From Rutpela maculata (Eukaryota; Arthropoda; Insecta; Coleoptera; Cerambycidae), in NCBI GenBank assembly GCA_936432065.2, contig OW386285.2:170791984-170855983 (forward strand): 64,000 nt of DNA. Reading direction: 5' to 3'. The position numbers and the translations under genes were made by a program. The notes under the pieces were generated by a model. The model was not told where the DNA came from, did no database searches, and saw only the letters and a list, made by a program, of their open reading frames with translations. This document shows positions 1 through 11,583 of the stretch, in pieces (the stretch's first letter is position 1; every line of letters starts with the position of its first letter).

Positions 1-70
1 TTACAGAGGTTTCATAATATACATTTGACCGTGGGCTTGCCGCGTAGAGTGACAAAGTTACTTCACTATT

Positions 71-764
71 ACTTCCACATCCAGTGGAAGTATAGTAACG
101 ACAAAAAAATTTAAAAAAATTTTTATTGTTCAAATAGGCTTAAAATGTCATGAAACGTCGAGATTTTAAGTTTGAGCAAAAAAAAATTTCTGTCTGTCGG
201 TCTGTCTGTCTGTAGGTCTGTAACTTTTTTTTGTGCGCACGTTTACTCTGGAACCGTTTGACATATTGACTTTAATGAGATATAGAACTAGAATAATTTT
301 CATCTTGTTCCGTCGAAGGGTTGGGGGGTAAATTGGGGTAAATTTGGGGTAAATGGGTAAATCAAGCAGGTAAGAGTCCATAAAATTGGTATTTAGTATA
401 TACAAGAAAAGCTAAGGTCTCAAAAAAATTTTTGGCATTAGCCACCCCCCATTACCAACCCCCACCCCCTTATTAAAGGGGATGAAAAAAAATTATGATT
501 TAGTGTATGTACAAGAACCAGAAACCTCAAAACATTTTTTTACTTCATCCACCCCCACTACCACTACCGCCCTCCTATCACAACCCCCACCCCACTACCG
601 ATGTGGGGTATCGTTTTATGGGTTTTTGTGGTAGAGGATTTCAAATATTATATTATTAAAGTTCCATAAACAATTATTTCCACATACAAAGTTTTTTCGT
701 TGTGAGTGACTTGGATAGAGAATTGGATGTGGAAGTAGTGATTCCTTGGGCAGCGGTTTTTTTT
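71..764 (+). repeat. CTTCCACATCCAG-ended repeat, copy 1
   Basis: First of five related stretches. It opens with ACTTCCACATCCAGTGGAAG, itself a small hairpin, then AGTAACGAC, and ends with GGATGTGGAAGTAGTG and a T-rich tail after ATTCCTTGGGCAGCGG. The ends are inverted relative to each other (CTTCCACATCCA / TGGATGTGGAAG), which suggests a non-autonomous DNA transposon. The interior has a CTGT microsatellite, GGGTAAAT runs and C-rich CCACCCCCACTACC blocks. No coding capacity is seen. Confidence 0.8.
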
Positions 765-917
765 CCAGGAATACCGTGCTTTTAGCGATAAATTTTATTA
801 TAACATTTTTTGTTCAGAGACGCGTAGACTATCTACTTGTATTTTTTATTTTTTCCTACCCCAACTTAATTTCAAATTTATGAAAAAATGGGTGATAAAA
901 ACATTTTTTTCACTTTT

Positions 918-1608
918 ACTTCCACATCCAGTGGAAGTATAGTAACGACAAAAAAAATTTTAAAAATTTCTATTGTTCAAATAGGCTTAGAATGTCATGA
1001 AACGTCGAGATTTTAAGTTTTAGTGAAAAAAATTTTCTGTCTGTCTGTAACTTTTTTTTGTGCGCACGTTTACTCTGGAACCGTTTGAGATATTGACTTG
1101 AAATTTGGTAAACATATGTACTTTAACGAGATCTAGAACTAGATTATATTTTCATCTTGTTCCGTCGAAGGGTTGGGGGTAAATTGGGGTAAATTTGGGG
1201 TAAATAGGTAAATCAAGCAGGAAAGAGTTCATAAAATTGGTATTTACTATATACAAGAGAAGCTAAGGTCTCAAAAAAAATTTTGACATTAGCCACCCCC
1301 ATTATCACCCCCACCCCATTATTAAAGGGGATGAAAAAAAAAATTGTGATTTAGTTTGTGTACAAGAACCAGAAACCTCAAAATATTTTTTTACTTCATC
1401 CACCCCCACTACCACCCCCTATCGCCACCCCCACCCCATTACCTATGTGGGGTATCGTTTTATGGGTTTTTGGGGTAGAGGATTTCAAATATTATATTAT
1501 TAAAGTTCCATAAGCAATTATTTTCACATAAAACATTTTTTCGTTGTGAGTGACTTGGATAGAAAATCTGGATGTGGAAGTAGTGATTCCTTGGGCAGCG
1601 GTTTTTTT
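918..1608 (+). repeat. CTTCCACATCCAG-ended repeat, copy 2
   Basis: Near-identical to the copy 150 bp upstream over its whole length, in the same orientation, with both inverted ends present (ACTTCCACATCCAG at the start, CTGGATGTGGAAGT near the end). It has a shorter CTGT run than copy 1. No open reading frame of interest. Confidence 0.8.
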
Positions 1609-2820
1609 ATGCTCTGCATTCGAGCGGAATGTAGACTTTTCAGGATATTATTCTATACACTTTCACGATCTTACTAAAGAAATATATTCATTTTGCAGGT
1701 TTTTGGACATATTATCACTATAAAATTTTCTCTGCCGCCTGGGCTAGAAGTAAATTAAGTATTCGTCGTAGAATAACTGATGTAAAAATGCTTGCTATGT
1801 GAAAGGGCTTTCACTGCTGGCACTGTTAGTGTTGTAGAACTCTCCAAAATCATCCTAAGTTGAAGACAGAATCAAAATTCGACTTAGGCAAAAAAATTTC
1901 ATTTAAAGACATTTTTAAGAGTCTGCAGAGGCACAGATCAGTCCATAAGGACCGTTTTGGGTTCTATAAAGCGTTGGAAATGACCAGGTGAAAATTCGAA
2001 GAAACACCGAATTTTCACTTAGGAAAAATGTTTTTGGTTCAGGATATGAGAGCAAAAGTATATAATGACAAAGATTTATGAATAATATACTTTTTCAAAG
2101 GTACCACAAATTGGACTTTGAAAAATAATATTGTTGAAAGGGCGTCGAAATTTGGCTCAAGAATCGATTTATCAGAAGTACGCCAAAATTTCACTTGCAG
2201 ACTAATTTTTCAAAACTGCGTCGAAATTTGGCTTGAGAATAGATTTATCAAAAGTACGCAGAAATTGGTCTTAAAATAGATTTTTCAAAAGTACCACAAA
2301 GTCAGTTTAAAAAGTACCACAAAAATATACTTTGAAATATTTTTTATTCCTCCACCGAAGACATTGACCTTTGATGTACGGTCATTGAAAGCCCAATTCT
2401 AAAGTATAAGCATAAAATTTTAGCGATGCACTGCATCCAAAAGGCAAAATAGAAGATTTTGACAAAGCCGGCGTAGTGCCGATAAGCAAAAATTGATAAA
2501 AATCAATGCACATGTACAAGGCCCGTTTCTCGCATAGAAAGAGTTTGGATTGACTCAGCGGCTCGCAATTTGGTCGAGCGCGTTGAGTGGTCCAGACAAA
2601 GCAATGGTAGAAAAGCCAATAGCAGGGCTTTTCGAATGACAAAGTTATATAGGAAAACGCCTTGTGCATAAAAAACCAAAAATTCAATTTTGCCTAAAAG
2701 TCGCTCGAAGGTGGGTTGCTGCCATATCGATAATATTGAACAACTCCATAGGAGCAAGTAAATCGTGGACTGATCGAACGCCATTAAACTTATGCAGTTA
2801 TAAGTCCTCACGAATGTGTT
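1609..2820. other. No gene seen; degenerate short repeats
   Basis: About 1.2 kb without recognisable coding sequence. Between about 2090 and 2330 the phrases GTCGAAATTTGGCT, AGATTTATCA and AAAGTACCACAAA recur two or three times, so part of it is a decayed tandem repeat. Overlapping minus-strand frames near 2382-2811 resemble no family I know. Confidence 0.5.
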
Positions 2821-3620
2821 TGAGTGCGTGAATCTCCACGATACAAGAAGTTTAAAGCTAAGTAGTCTCTAGCGAAACTAAATTCATTTAGTAAAACTTT
2901 TTTAAGTCAATATCAGTCAGTCGTAATTATGAATTACAAATAGTCTCAGACTTCTCTAAAAAGCTCGCATTTTGATTCTGAGAAGGTATGCATGAATCTT
3001 TTCTACCTAATCGATCGTTAGCGTAAGCGCTCTCGCTTGTATGGTCTGAAAGCCTTTACCTTGATTGGGGAAGGCACGATTCTTATCTTGAGAATTTTTT
3101 ATAACCATTTCTGTTAAATAAACGCATTCTTTGAACTATTGTTTCTTAATTGATCTTGAGGCCTGTTGACGGTCTATAATCCCTGGAACATTCGTATCGA
3201 AAACCGGATGTGTCGAGTTAATTCACATTAACACTCGACCTTCTGGTTGCTTTACGGAGGTTCGATAGGGATTTTTTTTATGCGTTTTTTGAGAAATAGA
3301 GTCCGTTATTAACAGACCAAAACGTGGTTTCCACGTACAAAAATTAATCCCTCCGCAGAGAAATTCTTCGGTTGGTATTTTTTTATGCAAAAATCTAGGA
3401 AATTAAATTAATTCCCTAACGAGGGAATTCAGGTCCAGAGAGAGCGTCATTACCGATCTGTGGTAGTGCAGCCTTGGTCCATTATTTGGCTATCGAAGTG
3501 CATCTTATCTCGAACCCGCCTGGGAGGTAGAAGAACGGGGTAATACGCGATTGGCGCCCCCTGAGAAACAAATTGGTGTCGCGTAATTTTGACGCCCGGT
3601 AGTGCGTTCTTCTACATTAG
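2820..3620 (+). repeat. Possible LTR-retroelement remnant with PBS-like site
   Basis: A polyadenylation-like AATAAA lies near 3117, and at about 3546 the sequence ACGCGATTGGCGCCCC contains TGGCGCC, the usual start of a tRNA primer-binding site in LTR elements. The same block, with the following AAATTGGTGTCGCGT, recurs in reverse orientation at about 45355-45395. No matching pair of long terminal repeats was found in the window, so only a solo or truncated remnant can be suggested. Confidence 0.3.
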
Positions 3621-4287
3621 CACCAACAACTGACATTGACATTATAATCTTCGTTGGTCTTAGTCTCTCTCGTGCTGGGTACATACTGAATCATTATACT
3701 TTATAAGCCTCAATGTTTATCCTTTTCTGTTTACAAAAGAATGCTATATCCTAAAGATCTGATTCAATGTAAATATATCTTGATTACGGTCAAGATCAAG
3801 TATTTTAAATATAGTTTGGGGGCAAGTGTCTTTCCGTGGGCTACTTAATGACAGAAGAATGGGAGAGGTGTCAATCGCTTCGTTTTAATTTGTAGAATAA
3901 GAATATCAATGGTAATAAGGTGCAATATTGCTCAGAGATCCAAAATCAAGATGGCGGCTAAAATGGCTGCCAAAATATATAAATCATTTCTAGTTGGACT
4001 ATATTAAGAAAATTAGTGTCAAATTATATGTATTTCAGTTCACAGAATGAAAGTGAAATATTGGGAAAACCGACTTACACAAACATGCTGAGACATTCAA
4101 CATGGCGTCCAAGATGGCCGCCTCTGCAAAGGATATTACGAATTCCTTTCACTTGGGTCTTATGATATATGTTTTTTGTGACGTACAATTAAAAAAAGTG
4201 AACTGAATCTTAATTTTTTTGCAATATGCTTTATAAAATGCGTATATCAAAATCTATATTGTTGCATTACCTGTTATTTATTTTTAA
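3621..4287. other. No gene seen
   Basis: AT-rich sequence without coding signal. ATGGCGGCTAAAATGGCTGCC near 3950 and ATGGCGTCCAAGATGGCCGCC near 4101 are similar short blocks, a pattern common in dispersed repeats, but no element boundary can be drawn. Confidence 0.5.
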
Positions 4288-4690
4288 GGGTGGGAACCAC
4301 TCCTAAAAAACTGAAAAATTAATTTTACGAATAAATTAACGAAAATCCATATACTTATGTTACTGAGGTCGCTGAATATGACCGTGAGGTCAAAACTTGT
4401 GAGACGAAAATATTGAGGGTTGAAATCACTCTTAAATACTGAAAAATTAATGTCTGGTAATTTTACGAATAAAATTACGAACCATATACTTTCGTTTTTG
4501 ATGTCGCTGAATATGATTATGAGATAAAAGCATAGGAAAGACGAAAATATTAAGGGATGAAATCACCTTTATATATTAAAAAATTAATAATTCTTCTAAT
4601 GTTACAAACATATTCCCGAAAACCCATATTCTTATGTTTTTTAGGTCGCTGAATATGATTATGAGGTATAAATTTATTAAAAAAATGGTG
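4288..4690. repeat. Tandem repeat, three ~130 bp units
   Basis: Three diverged direct repeats begin at about 4288, 4417 and 4554 with GGGTGGGAACCACTC, GGGTTGAAATCACTC and GGGATGAAATCACC. Each contains CTGAAAAATTAA, TTACGAA and GTCGCTGAATATGA in the same order. Period about 129-137 bp. No coding function is evident. Confidence 0.75.
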
Positions 4691-5236
4691 GATTAAAAAT
4701 GGTCACAAAAGAGTATAGCAATATGTTTAGTTTTTTAAAAATAAATCAAATTAATATAATTAAGAAAACTAATTAAATAACATTTTTAATCTGCACTCTA
4801 AATATGCTAAAGTGCAATGCAACCTGCTCTTTCTGCGTATTCTTCGAAAAATAGACGGCTATTGCTCGTTTCTGTACCTACTATAGACATTTAAAATGCG
4901 CGTACAAACTGAAAACTTTCAGCATTATTTCAAACCGTCATATCTCTGGAACAGTTTGTCGTAGAAAAAAAAAAATAAAAACCCAAACTCTTCTTTTTTT
5001 ATCAATCTTATGGTTTTTGAGATATTTCAATTTTAAATACATAATTTTCTTGCATATGTGCTCATGCTTCAATCCTTTTAAAAAAATTGAATTAATAAGA
5101 AATTAGAGCAATAAGACTAAAAAAAATGGCGCCTAAATTTTTAAATGCGCTACTTTTTTGGTATGTAACTTTTTAATTTTTATTATAAAAGATCGTAATA
5201 CGTCTCAATCGAAAGAAAATGTTAATACCTTTAATT

Positions 5237-5934
5237 ACTTCCATGTCCAGTGGAAGTATAGTAACGACAAAAAATTTTTTAAAAATTTGTATTGTTCAAA
5301 TAGGCTTAAAATGTCTAAAACGTGGGGATTTTAAGTTTGAATGAAAAAAAAATTTGTCTGTCTGTAACTTTTTTTTGTGGGCACGTTTACTCTGAAACCG
5401 TTTAAGATATTGACTTAAAATTTGGTACACATATGTACTTTAACGAGATCTAGAACTAGATTATATTTTCATCTTGTTCCGTCGAAGGGTTGGGGGGTAA
5501 ATTGGGGTAAATTTGGGGTAAATGGGTAAATCAAGCAGGTAAGAGTCCATAAAATTGGTATTTAGTATGTACAAGAGAAGGTAAGGTCTCAAAAAAAATT
5601 TTGGCATTAGCCACCCCCATTACCAACCCCCCACCCCCTTATTAAAGAGGATGAAAAAAAAAATTGTGATTTAGTGTATGTACATGTACAAGAACCAGAA
5701 ACCTCAAAATATTTTTTTACTTCATCCACCCCCACTACCACCCCCTATCACCACCCCCACCTCACTACCGATGTGGGGTATCGTTTTACGGGTTTTTGGG
5801 GTAGAGGATTTCAAATATTATATTATTAAAGTTCCATAAACAATTATTTCCACACACAAAGTTTTTTCGTTGTGAGTGACTTGGATAGAGAATCTGGATG
5901 TGGAAGTAGTGATTCCTTGGGTAGCGGTTTTTTT
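5237..5934 (+). repeat. CTTCCACATCCAG-ended repeat, copy 3
   Basis: Third full-length copy, same orientation as copies 1 and 2. The 5' end reads ACTTCCATGTCCAG (two changes), while the 3' end CTGGATGTGGAAGT is intact and is followed by AGTGATTCCTTGGGTAGCGG and a T run, as in the other copies. Confidence 0.8.
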
Positions 5935-7837
5935 ACAAGAATAAATTTTTTTCTCATAGTTGGAGATTTTGAGTAATTTTACATCTTAACGTCGTATATT
6001 TTTCCTGATCGTTTCGGCGCTATTTTGAATATGCCATATTTCTAAAACTGAACATCGGAGACAAAAAAAAAGGGAAACGATTCGATTTGTTTTTGTAAAA
6101 GCTTTAATTTTGTACCCTTGCATTTTTTTTATTAAAGTCCACATTTTTCGATTAATTAAAAAAAGAATATCTAGGAATACTGATTTTAGAGGGTAAAAAT
6201 GGCAATTTTCAGTTCGCAATATCTCGACAAATATGCATTTTAGCAAAAAAGTGTATAAGACCTTTCTTTCTTATAATTTGATTCTCTATCAGATTACGTG
6301 TATTTTTTGTTTCTTTTTGACAACCCCCAAGGGGGGACCCACCTCTAACCAAAAAGCAGAAAAAATGACAATATAGATTAAATAAAAATGACCTTATGTA
6401 CATATTTTATGAAGCATGTAGAAGAAAAGAATTTGGAAATTAATTACATCGTTTTCGGGCTGGGATTTAAAAGGTTCACATACTGTACTAAATATACCAG
6501 CTGTCAACGGAATTATTAGACAAGCCATAATTTCCAGAGATTTCAAGGTACAAGACCCACACTTGGCAGGGGTAATACATACTAAAAATGGCTAATTCTT
6601 CATTATTTAAAACTTTTTCATCACTTCCGATTTCTCCGGAAATGATCCCAAACTTGTAATTTTAAATGAACACCTTGTATATTTTTACATTTTTGGATTC
6701 AAGAAACGATTCTAAATATGATTGCGCAGTTTTATCATTCTTGAGGCTGATTTTTTAGGGCCATTTTTATTTTTGCATCTAGAGAGCAGTGAATGAATTA
6801 CCTAACTCAAATTAACCTAATGGACCAAACCGATAAGAGAAAAATGTAAACGTGACATTTTTCCAATTGGTTTAGTACCTACGACCAACCAATATCGAAA
6901 TTACTCATTTGTAATTAAGTCAATTCTTTCAAATGGCAACATCTTTTAGACACCCAATAGTTAAATACTATTTTTCACGACAAAACTTTAAATCGAATAT
7001 CGGTTTGATATGAACCTAAATTCACAAGTGAAAAAAAATCAAGAAAATATGTACACTTGTCAGGTAAGCCATGGAAATTCAATAAAACAAGACTCAAAAC
7101 GTGTTTACGATCAACAAAACAAATAAATATAAAAACAAAAGTGCTCTCCCCGAAATGATTTATTTTAACAATAAAAAAAACATCCAAATTAAAAGAAAGG
7201 CTCACATTTACATTTCTCTGTTATCGGTTAGATTGATTTCGTTAACTTTTGTATATCTATCTAATAAGAAAAATTAAGAGTTTTCAAGGTAATTAATTTA
7301 AAACTTGTGAGCTTAAGTTTATGATATGATATAATCTACTAATTAGTCCCAATTAATTACTTAGCCAAGGTTTGTTTCACATACCATTTATTATATCAAC
7401 ATGAAAGGGTCACTTCGTTTTTCAGTATTCGCACCACTGCCCTGTATTTTTTAAATAAAGTTTGGTCATTAGAATCATTAATTATACTTGTGTGCTTTAT
7501 GTTCTGGATAAATGTTCAGAGCTGGTACTGCAGTTGAAAGTCAAGAAGAAAATGGAATGTAAGCCCTTTCTGTCAAATGTGGGAAATTGCAGGTAATAAA
7601 TAATTTTTCAGAACTTTAATCAGTACAATTCAATAATTAACGCTAATGATCTTTTTTCTTTAAAAAAATGTGATATTTTGCATGATATAGCCTTTTCTAC
7701 ATGGACATATGCACCATTCTGATTTATTTATTTTTATTACTATAGAATTAGACCAGGAGTTAGATGAGTTGCGTTATAGAGATTTTTCAACCAATAATTC
7801 ACAGGCATATAATTTCCTAAAGGACGATTTTCTATCT
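5935..7837. other. No gene seen
   Basis: About 1.9 kb of AT-rich sequence. Short frames on the minus strand (5986-6403, 6975-7205) are low-complexity and match nothing I recognise. A phrase like ATATCTCGACAAATATGCAT near 6220 is echoed near 15460, so part of this is probably old dispersed repeat. Confidence 0.5.
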
Positions 7838-7981
7838 ATCAGACAGACCGACAGACAGACAGACAGAATATTTTTTTCACACAAACTTAAAATCATGACG
7901 TTTCATGACATTTTAAGCCTATTTGAACAATAAAGATTTTTTAAATTTTTTTTGTAGTTACTATACTTTCACTGGATGTGG
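7838..7981 (-). repeat. CTTCCACATCCAG-ended repeat, truncated copy 4
   Basis: Reverse-orientation fragment holding only the 5' ~145 bp of the family: the CAGACAGACAGA run, the GACGTTTCATGACATTTTAA segment and the terminal TAGTTACTATACTTTCACTG block. It stops at TGGATGTGGAT. Confidence 0.75.
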
Positions 7982-8224
7982 ATAACTACGATAACCTATA
8001 TCTACCTCTACTCTCTACCTTTCGCCAACTTTACATCTTCAACCTTTCTCCTCCTTTTTTTTCTATTTTTACGCATCGTTTGTTTCATCCTTTTTGTTCT
8101 TTTGTCCCTTTCTGTTTTCCCGTATCAGCAACCAAAATTTTTCACAGTGCGCTTGCCAACGAGTTTTAGCTTTTATTGTGCTACATCCATTAGTTTTAGG
8201 CTCATGTGAGCACATTTCCTTAAT

Positions 8225-8430
8225 CTTAGTCCAGTTTTTAAATCCACCTGCGGTGGATAGGAGCTCTGGTCAACGAACCACTACCTCTAAGCCAAACCGG
8301 ACCCATCCCACTCATCCACACGTCCACCACGACGCTACACGTCGTGGCTGTCTGGCTGGCCCCGGGGCGAGTTCCGACTAGGCACATTTCATGTTGCAAA
8401 ATATTGAATAAAATCTTTTTGAATTGAATT
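8225..8430 (+). repeat. GC-rich retroposon 3' end with TTGAA tail
   Basis: A GC-rich island (CCACCTGCGGTGGATAGGAG onward) in AT-rich surroundings ends with AATAAAATC, then TTGAATTGAATTGAATT. A short tandem tail after a polyadenylation-like signal is typical of LINE or SINE 3' ends. The family cannot be named from this piece. Confidence 0.45.
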
Positions 8431-8799
8431 GAATTAGAAGTAATACAAAAAAATTGCAAACATGCTTAGTTTGAAATGCTATTACTGTTGTTTTTCCAAT
8501 GTAAAGCATATAGAAACATAAAGATCATATGTTTAACTATAAATAAATAACGTCTAATGATTTTATAGACAATTTTTTATTTTTATGAAATAAGTGGGTG
8601 AACATATTAGCTTATCTATCCTTATCCTTTTTAGAACATCTTATAAGCTAGATTCAATATGGCGAACATTATGAATATTACTCCAGAACCGTACCTATAA
8701 TACATTTTCAATTTCACTTCAATAGAAATAAGTTCTAATAAAAGGTACGGCCACGCCGAACTTTCTTTCTCGTGTAATTTAAACATTCTTGCTGATCAG

Positions 8800-9060
8800 C
8801 GAATTTTCTAGAAAAAAAAGACAATGGTATATTGTTAGGTTCGTAATGTACTATTAACGTATAAAATTTGAGCAAAATTGTTGAAGATGTCTTCGAGAAA
8901 ATCAATATTTTCGATTTTTTTGCATTCTTATGTGAATTTTCTCGGGAAAACCACTAATCGCGTATTGTTAGGTTTGTAATGTTCTACAAACTTACACAGT
9001 TTGAGCAAAGTCGTTAGAGCCATTTTTGAGAAAATCCACATTTTCGATTTCTTCCTCGCA
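8800..9060. repeat. Two-copy diverged tandem repeat
   Basis: Two ~105 bp direct units share TATTGTTAGGTT(C/T)GTAATGT, TTGAGCAAA, GAGAAAATC and ATTTTCGATTT in order. Units begin near 8829 and 8954. No coding signal. Confidence 0.6.
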
Positions 9061-9157
9061 TCAGTAAACTACCGTTTGAATTTTCCATTTTATTACTATT
9101 TGAATTTTCCGTAGAAAACCACTTCTTGGGGTATCCTCCCTCCCCACAAAAAAACTA

Positions 9158-9164
<7 letters not shown>

Positions 9165-9200
<36 letters not shown>
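9165..9200. repeat. (CA)n microsatellite
   Basis: Uninterrupted CA dinucleotide run of about 18 units, preceded by an interrupted CACACACC stretch. Overlapping frames rich in Val-Cys are products of this run, not genes. Confidence 0.95.
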
Positions 9201-9206
<6 letters not shown>

Positions 9207-10590
9207 GATATGTGAAATAGTTAACCTTCCATTTGGATTCGCCGTAGTCAAGTAAAAATTGCAAAGATAAGTTTTCGTCAAAAATGTATTTGGTTCTTTC
9301 TAAGTAATATAGGTACTACATATAAATTAATATCTACCGATAAATTAACGTATTAATCTATAGTTAATACGTATTATATAAAGACACTTAATCAAGTAAT
9401 CAATATAAACGTCCGCCTTTTAATTAAATTTGATTTTTATTAACCTTACTGAATTCAAAACAATTAACGATCACAGTATTGACAAATATATAACTTGGTT
9501 TAACGTTTGTTAAAATTATATCAACTGAAATATAAACACGTAGGTAAATTTTATACACAAGACGACCGTAAATAATGAAATATGTAGGTATGTATTGGCG
9601 TTCATCGTCTAATATCGGACATCGATCGAATCGGCCATATAATAATGTATTTTCATGATTCCTTTCTCATTTTATGTTTTATGTAAAATTACTTCAACAA
9701 AATACTTTTCGTTCTTTTCAGTTTGTTCAATTTTTATACACCTAAACTGAATCGTAAGTACCTATACGTAATGTCAGTTAAAAATAAATTTTTATAATTA
9801 TGCTTAATATCATTTTTACTCAAAGTTTTTGTAAGCTATTTTATTGTTGTTATACATATTAGCCGGAATTCTTAGTTAGGTATGTTTAATGTCCTGTTTA
9901 TTAAAAATTAACAATGTTCATTTTAATATAATAAATTTACAAATTTAAAATATTTTAAATTAACATTACTAACTTGATTAAAATAGGTACATAGATTTCG
10001 ATTTTTTTTAAGTTAAATATTTATTACAACATTCTAGGAAAATATAGGCCAGGGTAAAACGAAGGCCAATAGTTTTCTCTGAGAATGCAGTTAGAGTGGC
10101 ATAATATACCTTAAAATGTTATTGCAGTATTTCTAAAAGACTTACGAAACGAATGATGCAGATGGATGTTACAAATGCAAATATTTATTAAACACGAAAA
10201 CTTCTGATAGATCTAAAGTGTTCCTCTCAAATTTGGAGTATTTGTAAAAAAGCACGGTAGAATACTTCCTAGTGAACTTGGGTCATATCGGCCCGTTATA
10301 CAGGATGATCCTCAGAGGCGTATTAACTGTCATTTTTATATAAAAATGTTTCATTATAATTTTTTCAACAAAATGATACTGTTTTTGATTACGCACACAA
10401 AAATACGAAGAAGTACAGGATATAGAAATTGCAATATATTTACAGGTTTTCCTGCTGGTATACCACACCGCAGACCACAGCAACATTTATTTTATTACTT
10501 TCAAGAGGGAGCCACTAGCTGCGGCAGTTCCCTTAAGTCCAAAACAATGCATCGAGTGGCACCGCAGCCAGATGCGGTTTTATACCTAAC
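9201..10590. other. No gene seen
   Basis: Very AT-rich sequence, no coding signal on either strand, no clear repeat structure. Confidence 0.5.
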
Positions 10591-10640
10591 AAGCTGATGC
10601 CCGCGACTTCGTTCGCGTGGAAGACTCCTTGCGCGTGGAA
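10591..10640 (+). repeat. GCCCGCGACTTCG motif, dispersed-repeat edge
   Basis: The string TGATGCCCGCGACTTCGTTC, followed by GCGTGGA, is one I recall as a recurrent edge of dispersed repeats in arthropod genomes. It sits just upstream of the 30 bp tandem array. The family assignment is uncertain. Confidence 0.3.
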
Positions 10641-10706
10641 TTAATAACATTGACATATTAACTTATGCCTATAAAGAAGTACTACATACTCACTGAGTAC
10701 TCCTAT

Positions 10707-10860
10707 AGTACTCGGGAAGTACACTCCCATTCATGCTACTCGGGGAAACCTACTGCGCATCCATTGTACTTGAGGAAACCCAATGCGTATTCATAGTACT
10801 CGAGGAAATCCACTGCGCGTCGATTGTACTCTAGGAAACCTACTGCGCATCGCAATTTCA
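10707..10860. repeat. 30 bp tandem repeat, five units
   Basis: Five head-to-tail units of exactly 30 bp, each starting TACT and most continuing C(G/T)(A/G)GGAAACC(T/C)ACTGCGCAT. Units begin at 10708, 10738, 10768, 10798 and 10828. The units are the whole repeat with no unrelated spacers, so this is a minisatellite, not a CRISPR array. Confidence 0.85.
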
Positions 10861-11356
10861 TAACAATTCATTATTATATTTTTGTTAGAGCGAGTTAAAC
10901 GAAAAATAATTATTTTAATCGACAATAAAGCAAAGGTATGTGTCAAATTTAATGTTTAAAAAAATGTCTGTCCACCCATTTGGGGGTCTCTTTTTGAAAA
11001 CCGTCGAATAACGTGTCTCCTTATTTCCTCAGAAGAGTCCATCGCTGGAATATCGCATTTCTGACTTACGCGATTTCAGAGATACGAGATACGAGTACCC
11101 TTTAGACCATCTACCACCCCCGTTCTCATCCCTTCAAAAAGTGAAAATCGAAATTTCGTCTTACACGTATCTAACAACAAAAAATATTTCTGCCAAAATT
11201 CACGCATCTAGATCTAACCGTTTCCGAAAAAGCCTAAAATTGCAACCCCCTTTTTCGCCCTCTTGGAAATTCAATTTCGAAAAATCCCTTCTTAGTGGTT
11301 GCCTACGTCATTCGAGGAACCTCTATGCAAAATGAAAGTTTTCAATAAAATATGTA

Positions 11357-11566
11357 ATGAGTAGCCGAAATAAAACAGTTAGCACTTTTATTTTTTATTG
11401 TAATGCTGTAGTTATTGCTATAGCAAATGATGGATGGTCAATGAGACAAGTTGCACTGCGTTATAACATTAACAAAAATTTGGTGTTTAACATTTTAAAA
11501 ACGTGGATAATAAACGGCACAATAAGTATAAATTCTGGATCAGGGAACACAGGATATCCAACTTAA
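11357..11566 (+). pseudogene. Tc1-like transposase N-terminal HTH fragment
   Basis: The 69-residue frame contains DGWSMRQVALRYNINKN, a helix-turn-helix of the kind at the N-terminus of Tc1/mariner transposases that binds the terminal repeats. The minus-strand pseudogene next door has almost the same block (NGWSMRQIALRYNINKN), so the two are copies of one family in opposite orientation. The fragment ends abruptly at about 11566, abutting the C-terminal end of the minus-strand copy. No catalytic domain. Confidence 0.65.
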
Positions 11567-11583
11567 CAAGAAACTAACTATTA

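Noticed and set aside
2382..2811. Two overlapping ~100-residue minus-strand frames
   Set aside because: They overlap in different frames, show no domain and have no codon-like composition; likely chance frames.
8094..8459. Overlapping plus and minus frames of 73-95 residues
   Set aside because: They coincide with the GC-rich retroposon tail and match no protein family; explained by composition.
9061..9281. Val/Cys-rich frames on the minus strand
   Set aside because: They translate the (CA)n microsatellite.
10707..10860. Regular 30 bp spacing suggesting a CRISPR array
   Set aside because: The whole 30 bp is repeated with gradual drift; there are no unique spacers between conserved repeats, and the genome is eukaryotic.
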